From NCBI RefSeq assembly GCF_000699505.1, contig NZ_CP007490.1, forward strand, positions 682,001-746,000: a DNA stretch of 64,000 bases, given 5' to 3'. The position numbers were made by a program, and so were the translations under genes. Below the pieces are notes generated by a model. The model was not told the origin of the DNA, searched no databases, and saw only the letters and a program-made list of their open reading frames with translations. This DNA is from Rhodoluna lacicola (GTDB lineage: Bacteria; Actinomycetota; Actinomycetes; Actinomycetales; Microbacteriaceae). Shown piece by piece: positions 37,020 to 47,069 of this stretch (its first letter is position 1; each line of letters begins with the position of its first letter).

Positions 37020-37757
37020 TTAGATAGCCGTGCCAACCAAAGAGCCGATTGCAAATGTAATTCCCATGGTCAAAAGGCTCACAACCACGTTTCTAATAAT
37101 TGCAATACCAGATCGGGCGCCGCCAATTTTTGCCCCAACAAATCCAGTTATTGCTAGTGATGCAACTACGGCAATGACAGTAACTGGAATACGGGCTTCA
37201 ATCCAGGGGCCCGTCACGGCAAGAAGAGGAAGCAAGGATCCTGCCGCAAAGGCTACAAACGAGGCGAAAGCCGCTTGAGTTGGGCTAGCGTGTTGCTCGG
37301 AATCAATTCCCAGCTCTGCCTCTGCATGTGCCTTGATTGCGTCTCTGGCGGTTAGTTCTTTTGCAACCTTCGTGGCAAGCTCAAGGCTGAGACCCTTCTG
37401 CTCGTAAAACCAAGCTAATTCACGAAGTTCGCCCTCTGGGTCTTCGGCCAGTTCTCTTCGCTCTCTGCTGAGCGATGCTATTTCACTGTCCTTCTGAGCG
37501 CTCACCGAGGTGTACTCACCACCGGCCATTGAAATTGATCCGGCAACAAGACCAGCTACTCCTGCAATCAAAATCGAATTCGAATCAGTTGTTGCGCCGG
37601 CAACACCCATTACTAAGCCGGCTGTCGAGACAATGCCATCGTTGGCACCTAAAACACCAGCTCTGAGCCAATTTAGTTTTGCTGCCATCGAATTGCGCTG
37701 GAACTCTTGCTTGGCCATGACGGCTTCATCGAGTTTGGTCAACTTGGCTTTGCTCAT
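37020..37757 (-). CDS. VIT1/CCC1-family membrane transporter
   Basis: 245 residues of the vacuolar-iron-transporter family, which moves Fe2+ or Mn2+ in plants and fungi. Seen: [25 protein letters not shown] in TM1, GAxSMAxGEY-like [19 protein letters not shown], a charged cytoplasmic helical insert (~100-155) and three C-terminal membrane segments. The start is the ATG at 37757 (MSKAKLT); the longer frame up to 37943 overlaps thrS. Substrate in bacteria is uncertain. Confidence 0.87.
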   Translation of the reverse strand: MSKAKLTKLDEAVMAKQEFQRNSMAAKLNWLRAGVLGANDGIVSTAGLVMGVAGATTDSNSILIAGVAGLVAGSISMAGGEYTSVSAQKDSEIASLSRERRELAEDPEGELRELAWFYEQKGLSLELATKVAKELTARDAIKAHAEAELGIDSEQHASPTQAAFASFVAFAAGSLLPLLAVTGPWIEARIPVTVIAVVASLAITGFVGAKIGGARSGIAIIRNVVVSLLTMGITFAIGSLVGTAI

Positions 37758-37817
37758 AATTTTTGAAATTAGCACAGTTGCAGGTCTAGGAAGGCAGGCT
37801 CGCAGGTTTACCTTGGC

Positions 37818-37823
37818 TAGAAT
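37818..37823 (+). promoter_or_regulatory. Possible -10 element of thrS
   Basis: TAGAAT about 25-30 bases before the candidate thrS starts, so this transcript would have a short leader. No -35 visible. Confidence 0.45.
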
Positions 37824-37854
37824 TAGAGCAAATTCCAGCCAGATGAGGTTTTGT

Positions 37855-39852
37855 GTGTCTCCAATAAATTTGAGCGTTGACGGTTTGACCACGGCAGTCG
37901 AAGCCGGATCGGATGGCTTCAAGTTATTTGCAGATAGATCCATCGTGGCGATGCGGGTTAACGGAGAGCTTCGTGACCTGGCTCATCTGCTGAATGATGG
38001 CGACGAAGTTGAGGGAGTGGCAATAGCGTCCGCCGATGGCCTGAACATTCTCAGACACTCAGCTGCCCACGTGTTGGCTCAGGCAGTTCAAAACATTAAT
38101 CCTGAGGCGAAGCTTGGAATCGGGCCACCTATTAAGGATGGCTTCTACTATGACTTTGACGTAGAAACCTCATTTACGCCGGAAGACCTCAAGGCACTTG
38201 AAAAGTCCATGGAAAAAATCATCAAGTCAGGTCAAAGATTCATTCGCCGCGTAACCACAGACGGTGAGGCAAAGGTTGAGCTCTCTGCTGAACCATACAA
38301 GCTTGAACTAATTGGATTAAAGGGTTCTGAGTTGGGTGAGGGCGCAGCCGAAGTTGGTTCCGGAGATCTAACAATTTATGACAACGTTGACCCTCAAACC
38401 GGGGCAACAGTTTGGAAAGATCTTTGTCGCGGCCCGCATCTTCCCAACACTCGAATGATCGGCAATGGCTTTGCACTGACACGTGTTGCTTCTGCCTATT
38501 GGCGCGGAAATGAAAATAACAAACAGCTCCAACGCATTTATGGGACAGCTTGGCCAACCAAAGACGAACTTCGAGCTCACCAGGAGCGACTTGAGGAAGC
38601 TGCTCGTCGAGATCACCGAAGGCTGGGGGTAGACCTAGATCTCTTCTCTTTCCCGGAAGAGATCGGCTCAGGTCTAGCCGTGTTCCACCCCAAGGGCGGC
38701 ATCATGAGGCGTGTAATGGAGGATTACAGCCGAAAACGTCACGAGGAATCCGGTTACGACTTCGTTTACAGCCCTCACATTTCAAAAAGCAATCTGTTTG
38801 AGATCTCGGGTCACTTGCAAACCTATGCAGATGGCATGTTCCCACCAATTCGCATGGATGAAGAGCTTGACGAACAAGGCAACATCAAAAAGGCTGGGCA
38901 GGACTATTACCTAAAGCCAATGAATTGCCCTTTCCATATTTTGATTTACCGCAGCCAGCCACGCTCATATCGAGACCTCCCGCTGCGCATGTTCGAATTC
39001 GGAACTGTGTATAGAAATGAAAAGAGTGGAGTACTGCATGGTCTTACACGTGTTCGTGGTTTGACCCAAGACGATGCTCACCTTTTTGTTACCAAAGAAA
39101 ACATGGAGCAGGAACTCACCGATGTTTTGAGCTTTGTTCTTGGCTTGTTGAAAGACTACGGACTCAACGATTTCTATCTAGAACTTTCAACAAAAGAAGA
39201 GGGAAATCCAAAATTTGTTGGAAGCGATGACATCTGGAAAACCGCAACCGCAACTTTAGAAAAGGTCGCTGCAGATTCTGGATTAGAGCTGATCCCAGAT
39301 CCGGGTGGTGCTGCTTTCTACGGTCCTAAGATTTCCGTTCAAGCACGAGATGCCATCGGTCGAACCTGGCAGATGTCCACAATTCAACTTGATTTTAACC
39401 TTCCGGAACGTTTTGATTTGGAATACACCAGCGCCGAGGGCACAAAGGAGCGGCCGGTTATGATCCACCGTGCTCTGTTTGGTTCTGTAGAGCGATTCTT
39501 TGGAGTGCTAACTGAACACTACGCGGGTCACTTCCCTCCGTGGCTAGCCCCAGTTCAAGTTGTTTGTGTTCCAATCGCAGACGCGTTCTCAGACTATTTA
39601 CACGGCATTGCTGCAGAACTCAGAAAATCGGGTGTTCGAATCACGGTGGATGACTCTGACGATCGCATGCAGAAGAAGATCCGCAATCACACGATGAATA
39701 AGGTTCCCTTCATGCTTATCGCCGGTGAAGAGGATCAAAAAGCTGGCGCCGTCTCGTTCCGATTCCGCGATGGCACTCAAGAAAATGGAATTCTAGTTGC
39801 CGAAGCGATTGAGCGAATCCTTGGCGCAATTCGCGACAAGGTCCAGGTCTAA
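37855..39852 (+). CDS. thrS: Threonyl-tRNA synthetase
   Basis: Class II aminoacyl-tRNA synthetase. N-terminal TGS domain (~1-60), editing domain with [11 protein letters not shown] and RGPHLPNT, catalytic core with the zinc cysteine and histidine in KPMNCPFHI, motif 2 [33 protein letters not shown], and the C-terminal anticodon-binding domain. Start uncertain: GTG 37855 ([14 protein letters not shown] four bases upstream) or ATG 37843. The frame extends open to 37510, but that part lies antisense to the VIT gene. No T-box-like leader. Confidence 0.95.
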   Translation: MSPINLSVDGLTTAVEAGSDGFKLFADRSIVAMRVNGELRDLAHLLNDGDEVEGVAIASADGLNILRHSAAHVLAQAVQNINPEAKLGIGPPIKDGFYYDFDVETSFTPEDLKALEKSMEKIIKSGQRFIRRVTTDGEAKVELSAEPYKLELIGLKGSELGEGAAEVGSGDLTIYDNVDPQTGATVWKDLCRGPHLPNTRMIGNGFALTRVASAYWRGNENNKQLQRIYGTAWPTKDELRAHQERLEEAARRDHRRLGVDLDLFSFPEEIGSGLAVFHPKGGIMRRVMEDYSRKRHEESGYDFVYSPHISKSNLFEISGHLQTYADGMFPPIRMDEELDEQGNIKKAGQDYYLKPMNCPFHILIYRSQPRSYRDLPLRMFEFGTVYRNEKSGVLHGLTRVRGLTQDDAHLFVTKENMEQELTDVLSFVLGLLKDYGLNDFYLELSTKEEGNPKFVGSDDIWKTATATLEKVAADSGLELIPDPGGAAFYGPKISVQARDAIGRTWQMSTIQLDFNLPERFDLEYTSAEGTKERPVMIHRALFGSVERFFGVLTEHYAGHFPPWLAPVQVVCVPIADAFSDYLHGIAAELRKSGVRITVDDSDDRMQKKIRNHTMNKVPFMLIAGEEDQKAGAVSFRFRDGTQENGILVAEAIERILGAIRDKVQV

Positions 39853-40395
39853 ATGAACCCAGAAAACATTCAGTCCTCTGCCGAGATGCCGGGTGTACCA
39901 AACGCCTTCCAACATCTATGGACCCCTCATCGCCTGGTTTACATTCAGCATGGTCAGCAACCAGCCGATGAAGATTGTCCTTTTTGTCTGGCGGTTGATA
40001 AAACGGATGAGGAAGCTCTCATAGTTTTCCGAGGTAAGCACAGCTACGTGCTGCTAAATCTATTTCCTTACAACTCCGGTCACATGCTGGTTTGCCCATA
40101 CCGTCACATTGCAACCTACGACCAGGCAAACACCGAAGAGGTTGCAGAAATGGCAGAACTCACCCAACAAGCAATGAGAGTGCTTCGTAAGATATCAGGT
40201 GCTCACGGATTCAACATTGGCATGAACCAAGGCGAAGTTGCAGGTGCTGGTATCGCTGGTCATCTTCACCAACACATTGTTCCTCGCTGGCGCAATGATG
40301 CTAACTTTTTCCCAATCATCGCCGAGACCAAGGCTTTGCCAAGGCTTCTGGGCGAGGTACGCAGAGACGTAGCTGCAGCATGGAGCGAGGCTTAG
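39853..40395 (+). CDS. HIT-domain protein (Ap4A phosphorylase/hydrolase type)
   Basis: 180-residue histidine-triad protein. HIT motif HLHQHIVPRW near residue 137, an upstream CPFCLAV pair that may bind zinc, and LNLFPYNSGHMLVCPYRH. It corresponds to the actinobacterial HIT gene behind thrS (like Rv2613c, an Ap4A phosphorylase). Begins directly after the thrS stop (TAAATG). Breakdown of diadenosine polyphosphates, a by-product of synthetases such as ThrS, would fit the neighbourhood. Confidence 0.9.
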   Translation: MNPENIQSSAEMPGVPNAFQHLWTPHRLVYIQHGQQPADEDCPFCLAVDKTDEEALIVFRGKHSYVLLNLFPYNSGHMLVCPYRHIATYDQANTEEVAEMAELTQQAMRVLRKISGAHGFNIGMNQGEVAGAGIAGHLHQHIVPRWRNDANFFPIIAETKALPRLLGEVRRDVAAAWSEA

Positions 40396-40432
40396 CCCGT
40401 TGATACGTTATTGGCCAGAGTTTTTTGGGGCG

Positions 40433-40438
40433 TAGACT
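40433..40438 (+). promoter_or_regulatory. Promoter of pdxST (leaderless type)
   Basis: TAGACT six bases before the pdxS ATG, with TTGGCC (40411-40416) 16 bases further upstream as a plausible -35. Confidence 0.65.
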
Positions 40439-40444
40439 TTACCC

Positions 40445-41341
40445 ATGAGCAATTCTCAGACTTTTAAATCAACACCACTAGTAAAACGTGGTCTCGCTGA
40501 AATGATGAAGGGTGGCGTCATCATGGACGTCGTCACCCCAGAGCAGGCAAAAATCGCTGAAGATGCCGGTGCTGTTGCGGTAATGGCTTTGGAGCGCGTA
40601 CCAGCAGACATTCGAGCTCAGGGCGGTGTCTCTAGAATGAGCGACCCAGACATGATCGATGGGATTATCAAGGCTGTATCTATTCCTGTGATGGCAAAGG
40701 CTCGCATTGGGCACTTTGTAGAGGCGCAGATTCTGCAGGCTCTGAAGGTTGACTACATCGACGAATCTGAAGTCTTGAGCCCAGCGGATTACGTTAACCA
40801 CATCGATAAGTGGAAATTTGATGTTCCATTTGTTTGTGGCGCGACCAATTTGGGAGAGGCTCTTCGCCGCATCACCGAGGGTGCAGCGATGATTCGCTCC
40901 AAGGGTGAAGCGGGAACCGGAGACGTTTCAGAAGCCATGAAGCACATTCGAACCATCTACGGTGAGATTCGAACATTGGCTGCCAAGTCTGAAGACGAGC
41001 TTTACGTTGCTGCAAAAGAACTTCAAGCTCCGTATGAACTTGTGCGTGAAGTTGCGAGCACCGGAAAGCTACCGGTCGTAATGTTTGTTGCTGGTGGAGT
41101 TGCTACACCTGCCGATGCGGCACTGATGATGCAGATGGGTGCCGACGGTGTATTCGTGGGCTCGGGCATTTTCAAATCTGGAAATCCAGCCGAACGTGCA
41201 AAGGCAATTGTTAAGGCAACCACGTTTTTCAATGACCCCGATGTTTTGGCTCAGGTAAGTCGTGGACTTGGCGAGGCCATGGTGGGTATAAACGTGTCTG
41301 ACCTTCCGGCACCGCACCGTTTGGCCGAACGCGGCTGGTAA
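40445..41341 (+). CDS. pdxS: Pyridoxal 5'-phosphate synthase subunit PdxS
   Basis: Lyase subunit that builds PLP from ribose 5-phosphate, glyceraldehyde-3-phosphate and ammonia delivered by PdxT. Conserved [20 protein letters not shown], catalytic lysine in [15 protein letters not shown], and the C-terminal phosphate loop [14 protein letters not shown]. 298 residues. First gene of a pdxST pair, five bases before pdxT. Confidence 0.98.
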   Translation: MSNSQTFKSTPLVKRGLAEMMKGGVIMDVVTPEQAKIAEDAGAVAVMALERVPADIRAQGGVSRMSDPDMIDGIIKAVSIPVMAKARIGHFVEAQILQALKVDYIDESEVLSPADYVNHIDKWKFDVPFVCGATNLGEALRRITEGAAMIRSKGEAGTGDVSEAMKHIRTIYGEIRTLAAKSEDELYVAAKELQAPYELVREVASTGKLPVVMFVAGGVATPADAALMMQMGADGVFVGSGIFKSGNPAERAKAIVKATTFFNDPDVLAQVSRGLGEAMVGINVSDLPAPHRLAERGW

Positions 41342-41346
41342 GCATC

Positions 41347-41928
41347 ATGCCAGTTGGCGTGCTTGCTCTGCAGGGTGATTTCCGCGAACACATTGCAACA
41401 TTCGGCAAAATCGGTGCAGCAGCCGTTCCGATCAGAACGGTCCGCGAGCTTGAACTTTGCGATTCGCTAGTGATACCGGGTGGCGAGTCCACCGTGATTC
41501 AAAAACTTGCGGTCGCCTACGGATTGTTTGAACCAATCAGAAAAAAAATACAAGCAGGATTTCCGGTCTTTGGAACTTGTGCCGGGCTGATAATGCTTGC
41601 AGATGAAATTCTGGATGGTGTTTCAGGACAAGCGGGTTTCGGTGGTCTTCATGTATCGGTGAGAAGAAATGCATTTGGCAATCAACTTGACTCATTTGAG
41701 ACCAACCTTGAATTTGTTGGAGTTGCAGGATCTCCCGTACATGCAGCATTTATAAGAGCTCCGATAGTGGAGAGAGTTGGCAATGACGTTGAAGTTCTCG
41801 CAAAACTCCCAGACGACAGAATCATTGCCGTTCGCCAAAATAACATCCTTGGCATTTCGTTTCATCCTGAGCTGACTAACGAAACCCGAATTCACGAACT
41901 CTTCCTTCGGATGGTAGCCGGGTCATAA
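41347..41928 (+). CDS. pdxT: Pyridoxal 5'-phosphate synthase glutaminase subunit PdxT
   Basis: Class I glutaminase supplying ammonia to PdxS. Oxyanion loop PGGESTVI, nucleophile in FGTCAGLIML, and the His-Glu of the triad in SFHPELT. 193 residues, complete. It is an intact glutaminase and a useful contrast with the degenerate GatD-like protein at 12229. Confidence 0.97.
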   Translation: MPVGVLALQGDFREHIATFGKIGAAAVPIRTVRELELCDSLVIPGGESTVIQKLAVAYGLFEPIRKKIQAGFPVFGTCAGLIMLADEILDGVSGQAGFGGLHVSVRRNAFGNQLDSFETNLEFVGVAGSPVHAAFIRAPIVERVGNDVEVLAKLPDDRIIAVRQNNILGISFHPELTNETRIHELFLRMVAGS

Positions 41929-41969
41929 TCTAGACTTGACCACGTCAAAAAAATATACGTAGGAGCACT

Positions 41970-42728
41970 ATGTCTGGCCACTCCAAATGGGCGACCACCA
42001 AGCACAAAAAGGCGGTTATTGATGGCCGCCGAGCAAAACTATTTGCCAAACTAATCAAGAACATCGAGGTAGCTGCCAGACTAGGCGGACCTGATCTAGA
42101 CGGCAATCCAACACTTTACGATGCTGTGCAAAAGGGTCGTAAAAGCTCTTTGCCAAACGACAACATTGATCGCGCTATCAAGCGCGGGTCCGGTGTTGGT
42201 GCCGATGCCGTGGAATATCAGAACATCATGTACGAAGGCTATGGACCTAATGGCGTTGCGATTTTGATTGAGTGTCTTACCGACAATAAAAATAGAGCCG
42301 CAGCCGAAGTGCGACTAGCCGTATCGCGCAATGGCGGAACCATGGCAGACCCTGGCAGCGTGTCCTATCAGTTTGCGCGCAAGGGCGTCATCGTAGTTTC
42401 AAAAACAGAAGGTACCACTGAGGATTCAATTCTTGAGGCAGTCCTTGAAGTTGGAGTAGATGACGTTGAGGAACGCGCCGAACAGTTCGTAATCACGACC
42501 GATCCAAGTGAAATGGTCTCCGTCAGAACAGCACTACAGGCTGCGGGCATTGATTATGAAAGTGCAGACGTGGAGTTTGTTTCGTCAATGCCTATACAGG
42601 TTGACGCAGAGACCGCACGAAAGTCGATTGCCCTTATTGATGCGCTTGAGGATTCCGATGATGTTCAAAACGTCTACTCCAACCTAGACATCTCGCCGGA
42701 AGTTTTAGCTGAACTCGAAAACGATTAG
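41970..42728 (+). CDS. yebC: YebC/PmpR-family protein (TACO1 family)
   Basis: 252 residues with the family signature [21 protein letters not shown] at the start (first 20 residues), then [13 protein letters not shown] and [11 protein letters not shown]. The family is reported as transcriptional regulator or as a translation factor easing polyproline stalls; efp is also in this window. GGAG lies before the ATG. Its position before ruvCAB is conserved. Confidence 0.95.
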   Translation: MSGHSKWATTKHKKAVIDGRRAKLFAKLIKNIEVAARLGGPDLDGNPTLYDAVQKGRKSSLPNDNIDRAIKRGSGVGADAVEYQNIMYEGYGPNGVAILIECLTDNKNRAAAEVRLAVSRNGGTMADPGSVSYQFARKGVIVVSKTEGTTEDSILEAVLEVGVDDVEERAEQFVITTDPSEMVSVRTALQAAGIDYESADVEFVSSMPIQVDAETARKSIALIDALEDSDDVQNVYSNLDISPEVLAELEND

Positions 42729-42731
42729 CTT

Positions 42732-43301
42732 GTGACCACTCGCGTTTTAGGAGTAGACCCCGGTCTGACTAGATGTGGAGTTGGGGTTATCCTGGCTGGT
42801 GCGTCTAGAAGAGTCTCTCTGGTTTCGGTAGACACAATTCGCACCGATGCGAGTTCTGAATTGGTCGATCGAATCGGCCACATCGGTGAAGAAATTGAGA
42901 AGTTAATTCTCAACGTCAAGCCAAGCGCAATTGCCATCGAAAGAGTCTTCTCGCAACAGAATCTGCGAAGTGTCATGGGTGTTGCACAGATTAGCGGTGT
43001 CGTCTTCATGCTGGCACACAAGCATGCAATACCAGTTTTCCTGCACACGCCCAGTGAGGTGAAAGCTGCAGTTACCGGCTCGGGTCGCGCTAACAAGCAG
43101 CAGGTTGGTCAAATGGTCGCGAAGATCTTGGGCCTGGAAGAGGTGCCCAAGCCCGCAGACGCTGCCGACAGTTTGGCAATCGCCATCTGTCACGCATGGA
43201 AAAGTGTTGGCGGAACCGTAAGTTCCTCTAGCGAAATGACGTCAGCACAAAAAGCCTGGCAGGCTGCCGAGCAGAATGCCACCGCCTCAAAGCGACGCTA
43301 G
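42732..43301 (+). CDS. ruvC: Holliday junction resolvase RuvC
   Basis: Endonuclease that resolves Holliday junctions with RuvAB. Catalytic acidic residues in VLGVDPGLTRCG, IAIERVFSQQN and DAADSLAIAICH. 189 residues with a Ser/Ala-rich tail. GTG start, three bases after yebC. Confidence 0.95.
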   Translation: MTTRVLGVDPGLTRCGVGVILAGASRRVSLVSVDTIRTDASSELVDRIGHIGEEIEKLILNVKPSAIAIERVFSQQNLRSVMGVAQISGVVFMLAHKHAIPVFLHTPSEVKAAVTGSGRANKQQVGQMVAKILGLEEVPKPADAADSLAIAICHAWKSVGGTVSSSSEMTSAQKAWQAAEQNATASKRR

Positions 43302-43316
43302 CGAACAAGCATTGGT

Positions 43317-43322
43317 TAGTCT
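43317..43322 (+). promoter_or_regulatory. -10 element of ruvAB (leaderless type)
   Basis: TAGTCT then TAACCG and the GTG of ruvA at 43329. ruvAB may thus be transcribed independently of ruvC. No LexA-type GAAC-n4-GTTC box is seen here. Confidence 0.6.
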
Positions 43323-43328
43323 TAACCG

Positions 43329-43937
43329 GTGATTGCATCTTTGGCTGGAAATGTTATCGCGCTAGAAGCTGGTAGCGCGATTATTGACGTTGCCGGAGTT
43401 GGATACCTTGTTCAAATAACCAGTAATACAGCACACCAACTCAAAATTGGTCAGTCGGCACTGATTAACACATCCCTCATCGTTCGCGAGGATGGCTTCA
43501 CACTCTTTGGTTTTACATCAATCACTGAGCAAAAGGTTTTTGACCTTCTCAGATCCGTCTCCGGGGTTGGCCCCAAATCTGCACTGGCGATACTTGGCAC
43601 ACTCACGGTTGAACAAATAATCGATGCGGTTGGTCTAGATAACGATGCGGCTTTCAGATCAGTTTCCGGTATCGGTCCTAAAACAGCCAAGCTGATTATC
43701 GTGACTCTGGCTGGAAAACTGGTTCCAAATCAAAAGCAGGTTTCGAGAAAAGATTCCGCTGCCATCGGGCTTGTCGTCACTGCACTGACCGGTCTTGGGT
43801 GGACCGAACGAATTGCACTCGAGGCTGCAAACCAGGCTGTCAGGGAGTTGGGCGAGTCTGCGAGTTCAAATAATTTGCTAAAGGCCGCTCTTAGTCAGCT
43901 TGGCTCTTCAAAGACTGTAAGTGCAAGCGATGAGTGA
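43329..43937 (+). CDS. ruvA: Holliday junction branch-migration protein RuvA
   Basis: Junction-binding tetramer subunit. N-terminal OB domain, then two helix-hairpin-helix motifs visible as [14 protein letters not shown] and [14 protein letters not shown], and the C-terminal RuvB-contact domain (ALTGLGW). 202 residues, normal. GTG start. Confidence 0.96.
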   Translation: MIASLAGNVIALEAGSAIIDVAGVGYLVQITSNTAHQLKIGQSALINTSLIVREDGFTLFGFTSITEQKVFDLLRSVSGVGPKSALAILGTLTVEQIIDAVGLDNDAAFRSVSGIGPKTAKLIIVTLAGKLVPNQKQVSRKDSAAIGLVVTALTGLGWTERIALEAANQAVRELGESASSNNLLKAALSQLGSSKTVSASDE

Positions 43938-44952
43938 ACTAACTAAGGCTGAAGGCAGCGACAACGAACTAGCCTTTGAATCAGCGCTAAGACCAAAATC
44001 TCTAGGGGAGTTTATTGGTCAATCAAAAGTGCGCAACCAACTCAAGTTAATTCTTGATGCGGCGGCTATTCAAAATAGAACTCCTGATCACATCCTTCTT
44101 GCGGGCCCACCGGGTCTTGGTAAAACAACCCTGGCGATGATTGTTGCTCACGAAGGTGGCCAGCCTTTGCGGTTGACCAGTGGTCCAACGATCCAGCATG
44201 CGGGTGACCTTGCCGCAGTTCTGAGTTCTCTTGCCCCCGGAGAAGTCCTATTCATCGACGAAATTCATCGCATGGCCAGGTCTGCCGAGGAAATGCTTTA
44301 TCTAGCGATGGAGGACTATCGCGTTGATGTGATGGTTGGTAAGGGACCCGGCGCCACATCGATTCCGCTCGAGATTGCGCCATTCACCCTGGTTGGAGCA
44401 ACCACTAGGTCTGGCATGCTGCCGAGTCCGCTACGCGATCGATTTGGCTTCATCGCCCATCTTGAGTTCTACGAAAATCAAGAACTACAGCAGGTGATCA
44501 ATCGCGCTGCCAAGAAACTTGGACTTGAGATTGATGAAACCGCTCAGCAGGAAATTGCAAGGCGAAGCCGAGGCACTCCCAGAATCGCAAATCGCTTGCT
44601 ACGGAGGGTAAGAGACTTCGCACTAGTCGGGGGCAAAACCAAAATCGGTGTCGATGAGGCAATGGGAGCTCTGAAGCTTTACGAAGTGGACGATCTGGGA
44701 CTCGACAGGCTTGACCGCGAGATTATGAAGGTTTTGGTGGAGCGATTCTCTGGAAAGCCCGTTGGCCTTTCTACCCTGGCCGTTGCTGTAGGGGAGGAGC
44801 AAGACACAATTGAGGCCGTCGTTGAGCCTTTTCTGGTGCGGATGGGTCTAATTGCTCGCACTGCTCGAGGGCGCCAGGCCACGGCTGCGGGATTTGCTCA
44901 TCTTGGCCAAACGCCGCCAACTAACCTGCTAGACGGGCTGCTTGACCTATAA
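43930..44952 (+). CDS. ruvB: Holliday junction branch-migration ATPase RuvB
   Basis: AAA+ motor. Walker [13 protein letters not shown], Walker [10 protein letters not shown], sensor [18 protein letters not shown], and a C-terminal winged helix. The ATG at 43930 gives a 340-residue protein and overlaps ruvA by eight bases; an in-frame GTG at 43921 would add three residues. Translationally coupled to ruvA. Confidence 0.97.
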   Translation: MSELTKAEGSDNELAFESALRPKSLGEFIGQSKVRNQLKLILDAAAIQNRTPDHILLAGPPGLGKTTLAMIVAHEGGQPLRLTSGPTIQHAGDLAAVLSSLAPGEVLFIDEIHRMARSAEEMLYLAMEDYRVDVMVGKGPGATSIPLEIAPFTLVGATTRSGMLPSPLRDRFGFIAHLEFYENQELQQVINRAAKKLGLEIDETAQQEIARRSRGTPRIANRLLRRVRDFALVGGKTKIGVDEAMGALKLYEVDDLGLDRLDREIMKVLVERFSGKPVGLSTLAVAVGEEQDTIEAVVEPFLVRMGLIARTARGRQATAAGFAHLGQTPPTNLLDGLLDL

Positions 44953-44953
44953 T
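44948..44953 (+). promoter_or_regulatory. Possible -10 element of yajC-secDF
   Basis: TATAAT overlapping the ruvB stop codon, in the same CTATAATCG context as the sigA promoter. No -35 at normal distance. Confidence 0.5.
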
Positions 44954-44958
44954 CGTCT

Positions 44959-44977
44959 AGACGCCGAAATGGCGTCT
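44959..44977 (+). terminator. Hairpin between ruvB and yajC
   Basis: AGACGCC-gaaat-GGCGTCT followed by TTTA. It could terminate ruvAB or form the start of the yajC leader. Confidence 0.5.
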
Positions 44978-45009
44978 TTACTGTGTTTAATCCCAAACGA
45001 TAGGCCACC

Positions 45010-45366
45010 ATGTCTCAGGACGTATTCCTCGTAGTCGCACTCGCAATTCTTATCGCGATGATGTTTTTGAGCTCTCGCAAGCGCAAGAAGCAGGCGGCAG
45101 AGCTGCTTGCTAGCGTAAAGGTTGGTTCAAAAGTAGTCCTGCACAGCGGGATCACCGGCAAAATTACCTCGATAGATGGCGATCGCGCCATCTTGGAAAG
45201 CACCCCAGGAACCAAAATTGCTTTCCTAAAAGGTGCAATTCGCAACGTTGAGGCAGCCCCGGCAAAGGGCACCGTTGAAGAAAAGTCAGAAGTAAAAACA
45301 ACTGCAAAGCCTGCTGCAAAAAAGCCAGCGGCTAAAAAGCCTGCCTCAAAGCCTGCGGCTAAGTAG
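45010..45366 (+). CDS. yajC: Preprotein translocase subunit YajC
   Basis: Small partner of SecDF. One membrane segment (residues ~4-21), a basic RKRKKQ turn, the conserved VKVGSKVVLHSGITGKI beta domain, and an unusual Lys/Ala/Pro tail (~95-118) of KPAAK units. 118 residues. AGG five bases before the ATG. Followed by secD after 23 bases. Confidence 0.93.
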   Translation: MSQDVFLVVALAILIAMMFLSSRKRKKQAAELLASVKVGSKVVLHSGITGKITSIDGDRAILESTPGTKIAFLKGAIRNVEAAPAKGTVEEKSEVKTTAKPAAKKPAAKKPASKPAAK

Positions 45367-45389
45367 CCAATCTAAATAAGGATTTTTCT

Positions 45390-47069
45390 GTGTCTGATTC
45401 TTCTGTAACAAAGAGCGCCCGAAAGCGACTGACCTGGCTCGGCGGCATCATTGTCGTATTGGTTGGTCTCATTGGACTTGGTTCAGTAACCGGTTCTGGT
45501 GCTTCATTCGCTCCAAAGCTTGCTCTGGACCTTCAGGGTGGAACGCAGATCATTTTGGCTCCTCAACTAGCTGATGGCGCAACCGTAACTGAAGAGCAGT
45601 TGAATCAGGCAGTAGGAATTATTCGTCAACGCGTTGACGCCACGGGCGTTAGCGAAGCATCTGTAAAAACCCAGGGTGCCAGCAACATCATCGTTGAAAT
45701 TCCTGGAACTCCCGATGAGAACACCCTGAAGCTAATCCGATCAAGTGCAAAGCTTCAGTTTCGCCCGGTAATCCTTGCATCACAATCTGCTACTGCAGCC
45801 ACATCCACAGATGCATCAAGCGAGGCTGCAAAACCTAGCGCATCACCGACTGACGCAAGTGACAGCGCGTGGGTAACCGCTGAACTCAAGGCTGCTTTCG
45901 ACGCGTTAGATTGCTCCAAGACTTTCCGCGAGCCAGGGCAAGTGGACGATTCAACCCTTCCACTGATCACCTGTGACTCAAGTGGTTATGAAAAGTTCGT
46001 GCTTGGTCCGGTGGAGATCGAGGGTTCTAATATCGCTGACGCGAACGCGGGAACCATCACGACATCTACTGGGGCATCAACCAACACCTGGGCTGTGAAT
46101 CTTGATTTTGATGCAACTGGCACAAAGCAATTCGCCGATGTGACGGCCCGCCTTTTCCCACAGACCGAGCCAAAAAATCGCTTTGCCGTCACTCTTGATG
46201 GCTACGTGATTACGGCCCCAACAACGAATGCCGTAATTAGCGGTGGGTCTGCCCAAATTACCGGAAATTTTGACAAGTTAACTTCCAAGGCTCTTGCCGA
46301 TTCTCTAAAGTACGGTTCGCTACCTATTGGTTTTGAAGTTCAAAGCCAAGAGAACATTTCTGCAACCCTGGGCTCTGAGCAGCTTGCTGGTGGTTTGTTG
46401 GCTGGAGCAATTGGTCTTCTACTCGTAATCATCTACTCGACATTCCAGTACCGTGGCCTCGCCATCGTTACTGTTGGATCTCTTGCCGTAGCTGCGATTC
46501 TGGTTTACTTGGTGATCACGATTCTCTCTTGGCGACAGGGCTACCGCCTGTCGCTTGCCGGAGTAGCCGGATTGATTGTTGCAATCGGTATTACAGCTGA
46601 CTCGTTCATCGTTTACTTTGAGCGTGTGCGAGATGAACTCCGCGATGGTCGTTCAGTCGCCGCTGCAGTTGAGCAAGGCTGGAAACGAGCATTCAGAACA
46701 ATCATTGTCTCTGGCTCTGTTAGCTTGTTGGCTGCGGTTGTTCTTTACTTGCTAACTGTAGGAAACGTACGTGGCTTCGCATTCACGCTTGGACTCACTA
46801 CGCTAATCGACTTGGGCGTCGCGATGATCTTCACCCACCCAATCTTGCAGTTGCTAGCCAGGGTTAATTTCTTCAGCTCCGGACACCCGTGGTCTGGTTT
46901 TGACGCCAAGGCTCTTGGAGCAACCGGTTATGTTGGGCGTGGTCAATTTAGAACTGCTAAGTCTGTTCCAGCAACAAAGGCAGCTCAGGCTTCAAAGGAA
47001 GCGGCAAAGCGTCAAACCATTGCGGAACGTAAGGCCGCACAAAATAATTCAGCTGAGGAGAGCAACTAA
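45390..47069 (+). CDS. secD: Protein translocase subunit SecD
   Basis: Proton-driven accessory subunit of Sec export. One N-terminal membrane segment (~13-33), the conserved LALDLQGGTQIIL motif, a large extracytoplasmic P1 domain (with a Ser/Ala/Thr-rich insert at ~130-155), then five membrane segments including GITADSFIVYFERVRDE. 559 residues. GTG start with AAGGA seven bases upstream. One-base overlap with secF. Confidence 0.95.
   Translation: MSDSSVTKSARKRLTWLGGIIVVLVGLIGLGSVTGSGASFAPKLALDLQGGTQIILAPQLADGATVTEEQLNQAVGIIRQRVDATGVSEASVKTQGASNIIVEIPGTPDENTLKLIRSSAKLQFRPVILASQSATAATSTDASSEAAKPSASPTDASDSAWVTAELKAAFDALDCSKTFREPGQVDDSTLPLITCDSSGYEKFVLGPVEIEGSNIADANAGTITTSTGASTNTWAVNLDFDATGTKQFADVTARLFPQTEPKNRFAVTLDGYVITAPTTNAVISGGSAQITGNFDKLTSKALADSLKYGSLPIGFEVQSQENISATLGSEQLAGGLLAGAIGLLLVIIYSTFQYRGLAIVTVGSLAVAAILVYLVITILSWRQGYRLSLAGVAGLIVAIGITADSFIVYFERVRDELRDGRSVAAAVEQGWKRAFRTIIVSGSVSLLAAVVLYLLTVGNVRGFAFTLGLTTLIDLGVAMIFTHPILQLLARVNFFSSGHPWSGFDAKALGATGYVGRGQFRTAKSVPATKAAQASKEAAKRQTIAERKAAQNNSAEESN

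Noticed and set aside
37510-37842. 115-residue N-terminal extension of ThrS
   Set aside because: Antisense to the VIT-family gene, Pro/Ile/Ala-rich and unlike any ThrS; the TGS domain begins after 37855.
37758-37854. T-box or other amino-acid riboswitch before thrS
   Set aside because: The spacer is under 100 bases, with no T-box sequence and no terminator hairpin.
37758-37943. N-terminal extension of the VIT-family protein
   Set aside because: It overlaps the thrS start region and has no ribosome site; MSKAKLT at 37757 is a natural start.
43302-43328. LexA/SOS box before ruvA
   Set aside because: CGAAC occurs, but no matching GTTC half-site at four bases is present.
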